Shown here: piece after piece, positions 14,888 through 22,097 of the stretch | How the letters are laid out: every line of letters starts with the position of its first letter | Position numbering within the stretch: position 1 is the stretch's first letter | DNA from: a virus | Direction: 5' to 3' (one strand) | DNA: 29,358 nt | IMG/VR virus record: IMGVR_UViG_3300020404_001543 | Coordinates: 1 to 29,358 of that record | Notes under the pieces: generated by a model | Told to the model about the DNA's origin: nothing | The model's database searches: none | The model's input: the letters and a program-made list of their open reading frames with translations, nothing else | Translations under genes and position numbers: made by a program

Positions 14888-15035
14888 TGGATATAGTAAA
14901 GAATGGCTTGAGTATAAGGGTATAGAAAATTTAGATTATGCTCATTATATAGCTAAATACAAAGAGCACGAAGCGAACAGGACTAGCACCAACGAGCGCA
15001 ACGAATATTGGAGAAAATACAATGAGAATAAATGA
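14853..15035 (+). CDS. Small acidic hypothetical protein
   Basis: A 60-residue, Tyr/Glu/Lys-rich protein (MKVGTIGEEYPDGYSKEWLEY) that overlaps the ART-like gene by 35 bases and the next gene by 14 bases. AAGGA lies only two bases before the ATG, so initiation may be coupled to upstream translation. Without this frame there would be a gap of about 130 bases between well-supported genes, which favours it being real. No family is recognised. Confidence 0.55.
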   Translation: MKVGTIGEEYPDGYSKEWLEYKGIENLDYAHYIAKYKEHEANRTSTNERNEYWRKYNENK

Positions 15036-15585
15036 ATTTGTTGAAGATAATTTTGACATGACACCCCAACAACGTATGATGGCAAATATTGGCAGAGTTT
15101 TAATGTCACAAGCAGAACAAGTAAAAGATGATGCGCTTGCAAATACAATGGCAAAAGTTGGTGATGAAATGACTAACATGGGTGCATTGTTTGCTCCTAA
15201 TAGTTTAAAAGACATAGAAAAGAAAACTGACGTTCCTGTAGCCGTAATACAAAAACTTATACAGTATGGTAAAAAAGTTCATGATGCTACAAAAGATATA
15301 AAAGCTGATCACAAAGACGGCGGACTTAACGATAACATAGAAGAAAAAGAGAAAAAAGGTCTTTACTATTATGTTAACAAACGTAAACAAGCAGGCACAA
15401 GCCGTGACAAAGATCATCCAGATGCGCCAAGTAAAAAAGATTGGGAAAATGCTGCAAAAACTGCTAAAAAAGAGAATGTAGAAGAAACTACAAGTGCAGG
15501 CAGTGTAGCAGCAGTAGCAATGCCTATGGGTGATATGCAAAGTCGAACTGGCCCAAAGAAGCGTAAGAAAAAGAAAAAGTCCTAA
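15022..15585 (+). CDS. Putative packaged protein with GLYY-NKRK basic tail
   Basis: The 187-residue protein begins MRINEFVEDNFDM, nearly identical in its first residues to the start at 12857, and contains I-N-E. Residues 15-100 are helical and charged. A basic module at about 111-150 (KKGLYYYVNKRKQAGTSRD, DWENAAKTAKKE) resembles a short domain I recall at the ends of many phage proteins, followed by TTSAGSVAAVAMPMG and a run of Lys/Arg. GAGAAAATACA before the ATG could serve as ribosome-binding site. It is the last gene before the late-promoter motif at 15594. Confidence 0.7.
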   Translation: MRINEFVEDNFDMTPQQRMMANIGRVLMSQAEQVKDDALANTMAKVGDEMTNMGALFAPNSLKDIEKKTDVPVAVIQKLIQYGKKVHDATKDIKADHKDGGLNDNIEEKEKKGLYYYVNKRKQAGTSRDKDHPDAPSKKDWENAAKTAKKENVEETTSAGSVAAVAMPMGDMQSRTGPKKRKKKKKS

Positions 15586-15593
15586 AGCTCTTA

Positions 15594-15601
15594 GATAAAT
15601 A
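15594..15601 (+). promoter_or_regulatory. T4-type late promoter motif (GATAAATA)
   Basis: GATAAATA sits in the 45-base gap after the 15022 gene and ends 29 bases before the ATG at 15631. The following bases GTATA are shared with the copy at 2276, giving an identical 12-base ATAAATAGTATA core in both. It is the only sizeable gap in this part of the cluster, so it probably starts a second late transcript. TTTGGAGCATTATA before the ATG supplies the ribosome-binding site. Confidence 0.65.
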
Positions 15602-15630
15602 GTATAGTAATTACTATTTGGAGCATTATA

Positions 15631-16134
15631 ATGAAAGACAAAATCAAAGAAGGTTTGGCCGCACTAGCTGACGTAGCCGAGCGTGACCACGAAGTGCAAA
15701 TGGCACGTAGCGACCTTTATAAAATTGCCAAGTATGCTATCAAACTACACGAGATGATGAAAAACGTAAGTGAAGCTGAGGGTATTGAAGGATGGCAACA
15801 AGCTAAAATCACTAAAGCAGCAGACTACCTTAGTTCAGTATATCATGCACTCGATTACGAAACAAAGTTTGAAAGTGTAGAAATACCTCAACAGGCGAAA
15901 GTAAAAAGAAATAAGCCTGTAATGAGCGAAGAAGAATTTAAAACATATAAGGGAAGTTTAGCTATGAAAATGAGAGAAATAACAGAGTCAAAAGACTTAT
16001 GTCCTGATTGTGGTAAGCCAAGTTACACCACATTAGATGAAGAAAAGAAAAAAGGAAGCCACGGCAAAGTATGCTGGAAAGGCTATCGTAGAGGGAAAGG
16101 CAATAGTTGTCATAAAGTAAAAGGCGACGGCTAA
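15631..16134 (+). CDS. Conserved marine T4-like phage protein with zinc-knuckle tail
   Basis: The 167-residue protein has a helical N-terminal domain (about 1-90) with the segments MARSDLYKIAKYAIKLHEMM and GWQQAKITKAADYLSSVYH, which I recall as conserved in T4-like cyanophages. The C-terminal ~45 residues carry CPDCGKPSY, a Lys-rich segment, VCWKGYRRGKGNSCHK and four cysteines in all, consistent with a small zinc-binding basic module. An internal MKMREITES lies just before it. It follows the late-promoter motif at 15594 and shares the basic-tail pattern of its neighbours. Function is unknown; a virion role is likely from context. Confidence 0.75.
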   Translation: MKDKIKEGLAALADVAERDHEVQMARSDLYKIAKYAIKLHEMMKNVSEAEGIEGWQQAKITKAADYLSSVYHALDYETKFESVEIPQQAKVKRNKPVMSEEEFKTYKGSLAMKMREITESKDLCPDCGKPSYTTLDEEKKKGSHGKVCWKGYRRGKGNSCHKVKGDG

Positions 16135-16146
16135 CGAGGAGATATT

Positions 16147-16212
16147 ATGAGTTGCGACAAACCAAATTGTAAATGCGGTCCAACATGTGATTGCAAAAAT
16201 TGCGACTGTTAA
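16147..16212 (+). CDS. Metallothionein-like 21-residue peptide
   Basis: MSCDKPNCKCGPTCDCKNCDC has 7 cysteines in 21 residues (C3, C8, C10, C14, C16, C19, C21), arranged as repeated CxC and CxxC motifs typical of small metallothioneins that chelate Zn, Cu or Cd through thiolates. A strong ribosome-binding site, GAGGAGAT, lies 5-6 bases before the ATG, and the gene exactly fills the gap between two convincing genes, so it is very likely expressed. It is far below the usual gene-calling length. Metal sequestration or delivery is inferred from composition. Confidence 0.75.
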   Translation: MSCDKPNCKCGPTCDCKNCDC

Positions 16213-16224
16213 AAGGAAGAAGTA

Positions 16225-16845
16225 ATGGACTACAATGCACTACAACACAAACTGTTTGCTATGGATCCTACAGACCCAGCAGAAGACTTAGCTAAACTTA
16301 GAGCACAAGCAGGTGGTAATGCTCCAGCACCTGAAGCAAAAGTTGACTATATCGCAGAAAGTGCGTCAGTGCCAGAAGGTTCATTACAAATGGATAAAGA
16401 CTATAGTGTAAATGACTTTGCTGCACTTGCTGGTATAAGTTTAAACGAAAAACAAAAAATGGGCAGTGCAGGACAGGCAAAAGGCAAAGATAAAATGCCA
16501 AAAACAAGCAAGCCTAGTGCAACTGGTGAACAACCTCATCCATTAAAAGATAAACTTGTTGGCGAAGGCGAAGAAGATCGTATTGCTGCACTAGAACGCA
16601 GAATTGAAGCACTAGAAGCAATGTTAAGCGAACGTGAACTTACCAAACCAGAAGAAAAAGAAAAAGAACGTCTAGTCAAAGGTATGAAGAAAAACAAAAG
16701 TGATTTCAAAAAACGTTACGGAGATGATGCAGAAGCAGTAATGTATGCTACTGCTACAAAAAATGCAAAAGCAAATGCAAGTATAGACACAAGCGATATA
16801 AAGAATAGATTATACGATGCACTAAGTAAAAAAATGGGTGTATAA
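16225..16845 (+). CDS. Conserved marine T4-like phage protein
   Basis: The 206-residue acidic protein starts MDYNALQHKLFAMDPTDPAE, a conserved N-terminus I recall from T4-like cyanophage structural regions. It then has the DFAALAGIS helix (residues 64-72), a charged low-complexity stretch, a coiled-coil segment (DRIAALERRIEALEAML) and a basic module (KPEEKEKERLVKGMKKNKS, KRYGDDAEAVMYATATKNA) that recurs at the C-termini of other phage proteins. AAAAGGAAGAAGT precedes the ATG. Its stop directly abuts the next gene. The combination of a coiled coil and a basic tail suits a scaffold or internal head protein, but no T4 equivalent is assigned. Confidence 0.7.
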   Translation: MDYNALQHKLFAMDPTDPAEDLAKLRAQAGGNAPAPEAKVDYIAESASVPEGSLQMDKDYSVNDFAALAGISLNEKQKMGSAGQAKGKDKMPKTSKPSATGEQPHPLKDKLVGEGEEDRIAALERRIEALEAMLSERELTKPEEKEKERLVKGMKKNKSDFKKRYGDDAEAVMYATATKNAKANASIDTSDIKNRLYDALSKKMGV

Positions 16846-19386
16846 ATGCGTGTTTTAGATATCCTTGAAAATTTTAGTCCCTTAGATGCAGGACAAATAG
16901 GCACTCAAAATGTTCGTCCTATAAGTAGGACAGATCATATGCCTAATCAAGTTATTGCAATAAAACAAAATCTCAAAAGACATACACTTGTAACAAATAG
17001 AACACAACAAGGACCACAGTTAGGTGGTAAAGCATGGTCTGGAACTGAGTCTGGTGAATGGACACAAGCATTAGATAATGCATTATTAGCGTGGAAGAAA
17101 AGTATAAACTTACAAACTCCTCCGTATCGAATAGACAGTCCTTTGTCAACAACAACACCACCAACACTAAGAGCAATAGACATAGACTTTTTACAAAAAC
17201 GTGAGCTTACACGTAACGGTTTACTCAAAAGTGATGAGTCTAGACGAACTATACAAACCAAAGGTATATTTGATGGATTTACATATGAACAAAAAATACC
17301 TGGAAAAGTAGAAGACGCAATAGATACAAATACAATGTTGGAAGCAGTTGGTCCATCAGCATGGTGGAGAATAGCAACTGAAATAGAAGAAAGCAAACGT
17401 TCATCGCCTGGTGACAGTTGGTTAGATAAAACATCTAAAGAGGAAGTTTCTAGAATTGTCCAAGAGTTAGCACTTTACATTTATACACGAGATCGTGACA
17501 TGACATATAGTGACGAAGCATGGCAAACAACATTTGACAGAAAAGCAAGACAAACAACAGCAGTTTATGCAGACGGCACAGAAGAACAAATTGCTTCAGG
17601 CTCAATTACTATACGTCCTGACCAACAATTTACAAAATATTCTAATATGGCAATAAAGCTATGGGAAAAGGACAACATTAAATTACAAGCTCGTCAAGAC
17701 GAAGTTGATCGAGCAGAAAACACTGCTACAACCTCTAGCACATTAGATGATACTACATTAAGAGCAATGGCAACTGCGTTGAACAAGGCCTTCGAAAATA
17801 GCATGGTAGCTGCACTACCTGGAGGTAGAAGTTTTTTTAATGATATAGAAGCTATAGCAGCACAACTAAGAAATCTTAACACAGCTAAAGACTTTGATGA
17901 TTTAGCAACAATATATCAACAGATGTTTAACGAAGAATTACATGAAAGAATACATAGTGAATTGTCTAAAGAAGATTATGCAAGTATTTTTGTAAGTCGT
18001 ATGATTGGTATACAAAGGATTGCACCTAGCTTTTTACATGCAAGTATAAATTTTGCTCAGAATACTGAGGTTGAAACTAATTATGAAGGTAATACTTATA
18101 CAATAAGCAAAGAAGATAAAGTTGGATTACAATCTGAATTAGATCATCATGTCACTAATTATAACGATTATAATGTAATAGTAGTAGATGGCATATATCG
18201 CAAAGCAATAGAAACATCAGGTGGAGTTATGCCTGATTTTGATGTGGCAGCAGAGCCTGAACAAATTAGAGATGCGCAAGTTCTTTTTATAAATGTTATT
18301 AACACCAGTTATCCTGAAATGGTAGCATTTTATGTAAGAGCAGAACCGTTTGATGCAGCAAGTGTAGATTTAGGTGGAGCTAGATTAAAAAATATTATAA
18401 ATGATGCTGCAAAACTTATGACTTCTCCTGACGATGCAAGACGTTACATTACAGAACAAATAGCAGATGACAGGGGTTGGTTGACTGGCGAAGATGGCGG
18501 AGAACCTGGAGCAAATATATATTTTGATGAGAAGTATTTGGCTGAAGGATTGAACGATCGTAACTTCCCAGTGTTAAGTGCTGATGACAAAGCAGAGCTA
18601 GATGGTGCAGAAACTCAGCTGTCAGATCAAATACTAAGCAGTGACGAGGCAACTGTAAGAGCAGCAGTTGATGAATTATTACAATTACCCGATGGTGAAG
18701 AAAAATGGAAAAATATTTACAGAGACGCTGCTCCAGGCACATGGTTAGATTTACTGCCAACAATGGGTGATGGTAAAAATGACGTAAAAGAATTTATTGA
18801 AAATGCAACAAATAGTAATAGCCCTATATTAAGAGTAGCAACTACATATGATTTAGCTGTAGCTGCGCCAAGAGCGATGGCAGAACTATTTAAAGATGCA
18901 ATGAAATTTGCAATTAGCACAGGTGGCACAGATGAAGATTTAATAACTGCGTTAGTTGCTCAAATTAAAGATCGTGAAGATTATGAATTAATAGACGAAC
19001 GTTACAAACAATTACCTGGAGTAAATGATAGCCTTATTGATGACTTAGCAAGTGAACAATTATTTGGCATGTTTGGATATGGCTGGTATGGACAACTTGC
19101 GTCTATAATAGGTGAACCAGAAAGACTAGAAGCTATACGTGTAGAACTAGATAGTGAAACTATTGATGCACTACAAGACCTAGAAAATGATCCATCTATA
19201 GAACATATAGAAGCAATGAAAAGAAGAACTTCTAACAACGCTATAAAAAGCAATGAAGATCAATTAGAATTAATTGTTGATAGATTAGAAGCAACATTAG
19301 GTGGTTTTGCAAACACAGGGTCTGCAGAATATGTAATGTTGATGGATTATTATAGAGAACTTAAAGAAGCTCTAGACGAGTTGTAA
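16846..19386 (+). CDS. Large hypothetical protein, probable virion component
   Basis: An 846-residue acidic soluble protein starting MRVLDILENFSPLDAG, with I-L-E at residues 6-8, resembling the N-termini of its neighbours. It has no membrane helix or recognisable catalytic motif. The N-terminal part is Thr/Gln/Arg-rich (GGKAWSGTESGEWTQAL, similar in feel to peptidoglycan-binding repeats), and the rest alternates helices with long acidic stretches and ends in Leu/Glu-rich helices. Such size in this cluster suggests an internal head or injected virion protein. It follows its neighbour with no gap and overlaps the radical SAM gene by one base. I do not recognise it. Confidence 0.7.
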   Translation: MRVLDILENFSPLDAGQIGTQNVRPISRTDHMPNQVIAIKQNLKRHTLVTNRTQQGPQLGGKAWSGTESGEWTQALDNALLAWKKSINLQTPPYRIDSPLSTTTPPTLRAIDIDFLQKRELTRNGLLKSDESRRTIQTKGIFDGFTYEQKIPGKVEDAIDTNTMLEAVGPSAWWRIATEIEESKRSSPGDSWLDKTSKEEVSRIVQELALYIYTRDRDMTYSDEAWQTTFDRKARQTTAVYADGTEEQIASGSITIRPDQQFTKYSNMAIKLWEKDNIKLQARQDEVDRAENTATTSSTLDDTTLRAMATALNKAFENSMVAALPGGRSFFNDIEAIAAQLRNLNTAKDFDDLATIYQQMFNEELHERIHSELSKEDYASIFVSRMIGIQRIAPSFLHASINFAQNTEVETNYEGNTYTISKEDKVGLQSELDHHVTNYNDYNVIVVDGIYRKAIETSGGVMPDFDVAAEPEQIRDAQVLFINVINTSYPEMVAFYVRAEPFDAASVDLGGARLKNIINDAAKLMTSPDDARRYITEQIADDRGWLTGEDGGEPGANIYFDEKYLAEGLNDRNFPVLSADDKAELDGAETQLSDQILSSDEATVRAAVDELLQLPDGEEKWKNIYRDAAPGTWLDLLPTMGDGKNDVKEFIENATNSNSPILRVATTYDLAVAAPRAMAELFKDAMKFAISTGGTDEDLITALVAQIKDREDYELIDERYKQLPGVNDSLIDDLASEQLFGMFGYGWYGQLASIIGEPERLEAIRVELDSETIDALQDLENDPSIEHIEAMKRRTSNNAIKSNEDQLELIVDRLEATLGGFANTGSAEYVMLMDYYRELKEALDEL

Positions 19387-20234
19387 TGTCTAAAATTCAA
19401 ATTCCTATTGCACAATGGTATATCAGCCATACGTGTAATCTGTCTTGTGCTAATTGTCTTAGTTATAATAATTTTAACATATCCGGACACGAACGTTGGG
19501 AAGACAACAAGGATGACGTAAAACGCTGGGGAAGTCTAGTAACTGTTGATGACTTTAGCATAATCGGCGGCGAACCTTTAGGAAATCCAGATTTGGATTT
19601 ATGGGTAAAAGGCATAAGCAAATACTTTGACTCAAAACAATTCAAAATATGCACAAACGGAGTGCAATTAGACCGTTGGACTGATCGTATTTTAGAATGG
19701 ACAGAATTAGGAGCAATATTAGAAATACACACAAAAGATCCTAAACATTTATCTACTACTTGGAAGGTTATATACGATATATTTGGAGACAATATTGTTT
19801 GGTCAAAAGGCACAGAACACCATAATATTGGAAAACTAAATGGTAAAGTAGTTGTATATCAATCTATGGATGCAAGTTTTTTTACATGGGGCACAAAAGG
19901 AAAAAATGATTATGGTGAATACGAACTATTTGAAACTAATCCTAAACATACACACAATTTGTGTCCTTGGAGTCATTGTCATTATTTTTATCAAGGTGCA
20001 TTATGGAAATGTGGCACTATGGTTGGCGCACAGGAATTTGTAAAGAAATTTCCTGTAAAAAAAGAACACAAAGATATAATTTTAGATTACAAACCTATAC
20101 AAATTACTGCCGAACTTGAACAAGATATAAAAAATTTAAAATATATGTTGCCACAGTGTGGCCTTTGTAACAATGTTCTTAAAACACATAATAGATTAGA
20201 AGCAACACAAAAGAAAATAAAAGAAAATGTTTGA
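19386..20234 (+). CDS. Radical SAM enzyme with auxiliary-cluster cysteines
   Basis: Radical SAM enzymes use a [4Fe-4S] cluster to cleave S-adenosylmethionine and start radical chemistry. The 282-residue protein carries the CxxxCxxC motif as C17-NLS-C21-AN-C24, and GGEP at residues 61-64, which positions SAM. The C-terminal third has five further cysteines (C193, C198, C209, C258, C261), consistent with a SPASM/twitch-like auxiliary iron-sulfur cluster. Proteins of that kind often modify peptides or sugar-linked substrates; the substrate here is unknown. It overlaps the large upstream protein by one base and the next small gene by 8 bases. A QueE role is unlikely given the extra cysteines. Confidence 0.88.
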   Translation: MSKIQIPIAQWYISHTCNLSCANCLSYNNFNISGHERWEDNKDDVKRWGSLVTVDDFSIIGGEPLGNPDLDLWVKGISKYFDSKQFKICTNGVQLDRWTDRILEWTELGAILEIHTKDPKHLSTTWKVIYDIFGDNIVWSKGTEHHNIGKLNGKVVVYQSMDASFFTWGTKGKNDYGEYELFETNPKHTHNLCPWSHCHYFYQGALWKCGTMVGAQEFVKKFPVKKEHKDIILDYKPIQITAELEQDIKNLKYMLPQCGLCNNVLKTHNRLEATQKKIKENV

Positions 20235-20730
20235 AGAATCTGTAAGAAAATGGATAACAAATTTTTTGACTATAGCAAATCCAGCCTTTAATGATTTACC
20301 TCCATGTCCTTTTGCAAAACAAGCAATGTTAGATAATAAAATTGTTTATCATTTTTTAAATCCAATAGATAGTTTAACTATGCCAGAATATATTGCCTGC
20401 GAACTTGAAAATTTTAGTTACCACTGGCCTAAAGGAAAAGAAGTTGTAATTATTGGTTGTAAAAAAGAAAATATATCAAGTGACGATTTGAGCGATTGTG
20501 TAGAAGATAGTATGGAACGTTTTTTAACAAAACGTGGATATATTGCTTTAGAAGATCATCCTAATGCAGAAGAAAAAGTTTTGGATGTATGTGTAAATCA
20601 AGGAGAATTTGTTTTAGTTTTATTACAAGAAAAAGAAAAACTGCAAAGAGCAAGAAATATTTTGAAGAGGCAAAACTACTATAAATACTGGACGAAAGAT
20701 TATTATGAAGATGTTGTAAATGATTTGTAG
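20227..20730 (+). CDS. Small protein with CPFA motif, candidate radical SAM partner
   Basis: The 167-residue protein starts MFEESVRKWITNFLTIANPA and contains FNDLPPCPFAKQAML at about residues 21-35. The Pro-Pro-Cys-Pro-Phe-Ala motif is superficially like the LCPFA motif of DUF1415 proteins, but the rest does not obviously match. Four more cysteines occur (residues ~59, 78, 91, 123). It directly overlaps the radical SAM gene and the next gene, so the three are probably a unit. Its role could be as substrate or partner of the radical SAM enzyme; this is inference from position. Confidence 0.65.
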   Translation: MFEESVRKWITNFLTIANPAFNDLPPCPFAKQAMLDNKIVYHFLNPIDSLTMPEYIACELENFSYHWPKGKEVVIIGCKKENISSDDLSDCVEDSMERFLTKRGYIALEDHPNAEEKVLDVCVNQGEFVLVLLQEKEKLQRARNILKRQNYYKYWTKDYYEDVVNDL

Positions 20731-21172
20731 AATAGATTTAGAAAAAACTAATTACAAACAAATTGATTTCACATTACTTGGTTTACAAGATTTTCCTGCC
20801 TGCGAAAATATATATAAAAAATATATTGACCACAACGAAATAGAAAATCCTCATCCTGTCTTTGAAGAAGAATGGAATAAAGAAGCAAAATATAATGCAG
20901 ACGTATTTGGTTATTTTGATGATAAAACATTGATTGCTTGGAGTCTTACATATAAGTTTCCTAGTAAAAAAACAGTTATAGCAGATCAATTTGCTTGGGA
21001 TTATAATAATCCTAAACTAAAATTAGGTTATAGAACTATTAGAAGCGAATGTTCATACTATAAGCAAAAAGGATATAAATATTTTATATTAGGCGACCCT
21101 GATAAGTATAAAGAAGAATTACAAGGATATGAAATTATAGAAAGAGGTATGGATGGCATTTTTAGTTCATAA
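20720..21172 (+). CDS. Hypothetical protein, weakly GNAT-like
   Basis: A 150-residue protein starting MICRIDLEKTNYKQIDFTLL. The middle (FGYFDDKTLIAWSLTYKFPS) and later part (GYRTIRSECSYYKQKGYKYF followed by ILGDPDKYKEEL) have the strand-helix-strand order of GNAT acetyltransferases, although the acetyl-CoA loop R/Q-x-x-G-x-G/A is not evident. It overlaps both neighbours (11 and 20 bases). It may belong to the radical SAM unit. The GNAT suggestion is tentative; the protein may simply share the fold. Confidence 0.6.
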   Translation: MICRIDLEKTNYKQIDFTLLGLQDFPACENIYKKYIDHNEIENPHPVFEEEWNKEAKYNADVFGYFDDKTLIAWSLTYKFPSKKTVIADQFAWDYNNPKLKLGYRTIRSECSYYKQKGYKYFILGDPDKYKEELQGYEIIERGMDGIFSS

Positions 21173-21797
21173 TTTACCACTGCAAAGTGTATATGTAAGA
21201 AAAGAATTTTTATATGATCACGAACGTGGACATGGAGAGTTTACACCTGGCATTTGGGTAAGTGTCAAAAGCATTGAAGCAAAAGCATTGTATTTCGAAA
21301 CACTATTAACAGATTATGGAGCATTATATGATAAACTACCTATTTCAGCATTTGTTTGGAAAACAGATCATGGTGATCTTTTACCTTTGGATGTTCTTCA
21401 GCTTTGGGACTGCTTCGATTATGATATTACAGTTATCCAAAAGCCCCTACTGTCACGCTGCGAGTTTTTCGGGAAAGACAAACATATGCATCCAGGAGAA
21501 TACTGTTTCACAATAGACAATGCACATCGTGATCATTCTATACTTGACACAAACTTTAGTGAACACGACCCTGAGCACAAATCGTTCAATGTTATAAAAC
21601 TAGACAATGGTCAATTTGCTGCACAACCCAATAACAGAGTCATATGGCGTGATAGCTCTTTGACACCAGAAAACCTACTTACACCAGATTTCAAAGTTTG
21701 CACACAGAACTACAAAGTTGAAACTGAACCAAAATGGAGTGTTGGACATACTGATGAATGGCAGTATAAAACACTTGACGAAGAGTCAGAAAAGTAG
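21153..21797 (+). CDS. Conserved marine T4-like phage protein
   Basis: The 214-residue protein begins MAFLVHNLPLQSVYVRKEFL and contains ALYFETLLTDYGALYDKLPI, HPGEYCFTID and VCTQNYKVETEPKWSVG. I recall this protein as highly conserved in T4-like cyanophages, without a known function; it lies before the dsbA-like and polymerase genes. It has no membrane helix or recognised catalytic motif. It ends just inside the sigma-70 promoter that drives the next gene. Codon use at 21400-21480 looks less AT-rich than around it, but this is not marked. Confidence 0.75.
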   Translation: MAFLVHNLPLQSVYVRKEFLYDHERGHGEFTPGIWVSVKSIEAKALYFETLLTDYGALYDKLPISAFVWKTDHGDLLPLDVLQLWDCFDYDITVIQKPLLSRCEFFGKDKHMHPGEYCFTIDNAHRDHSILDTNFSEHDPEHKSFNVIKLDNGQFAAQPNNRVIWRDSSLTPENLLTPDFKVCTQNYKVETEPKWSVGHTDEWQYKTLDEESEK

Positions 21798-21803
21798 TAT
21801 AAT
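21775..21803 (+). promoter_or_regulatory. Consensus sigma-70 promoter for dsbA-like and gp43 genes
   Basis: TTGACG (21775-21780) and TATAAT (21798-21803) are separated by exactly 17 bases. The -35 differs from consensus at one position; the -10 is perfect. The -35 and most of the spacer lie in the 3' end of the upstream gene. The expected start near 21810 gives a leader of about 20 bases containing AAAGGAG before the ATG at 21831. A strong promoter for unmodified host RNA polymerase here fits early expression of the replication genes. Confidence 0.9.
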
Positions 21804-21830
21804 AAAAAATAATCATTAAAGGAGTATTGC

Positions 21831-22097
21831 ATGAGCGATAGAGTCTATGGTGCCGAAGAGAAGGCAAAGTTAGAGCGGCTTGTAAAAGAAGGCGTCACAG
21901 TATTACAAGAAATAGAAGATTTACAAGGCGGATTAAAAGAAACAGTAAAAGCCGTATCTGAAGAGCTAAATGTAAAATCATCGCTAATTAATAAAGCAAT
22001 AAAGATTGCTAAGAACAGAGATTGGCACAATGTTGCAGATGCTCATGAAGATCTCGAAACACTTGTTGCTACATTAGGATATGATAAGGAGGCTTAA
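21831..22097 (+). CDS. dsbA: DsbA-like double-stranded DNA-binding protein
   Basis: The 88-residue protein (MSDRVYGAEEKAKLERLVKE, LQGGLKETVKAVSEELNVKS) is helical and charged, matching the size and pattern of the T4 DsbA family, a small dsDNA-binding protein that in T4 affects late transcription. In T4-like cyanophages a homologous-looking protein sits near gp43, as here. A strong ribosome-binding site AAAGGAG precedes the ATG and a consensus sigma-70 promoter lies upstream. The stop overlaps the polymerase start by one base. The family assignment is from recollection of the pattern rather than a distinctive motif. Confidence 0.6.
   Translation: MSDRVYGAEEKAKLERLVKEGVTVLQEIEDLQGGLKETVKAVSEELNVKSSLINKAIKIAKNRDWHNVADAHEDLETLVATLGYDKEA

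Noticed and set aside
19386-20234. Radical SAM gene as QueE (7-deazaguanine synthesis), linked to the TGT-like gene
   Set aside because: QueE is smaller and lacks the five extra C-terminal cysteines; no queC, queD or folE is seen nearby, and the two genes are 9 kb apart. The idea is kept only as a check for the TGT-like gene.
20227-20730. CPFA-motif gene as a DUF1415 protein
   Set aside because: Only the short CPFA segment is alike; the surrounding sequence and the Cys distribution do not obviously match, so no family name is given.
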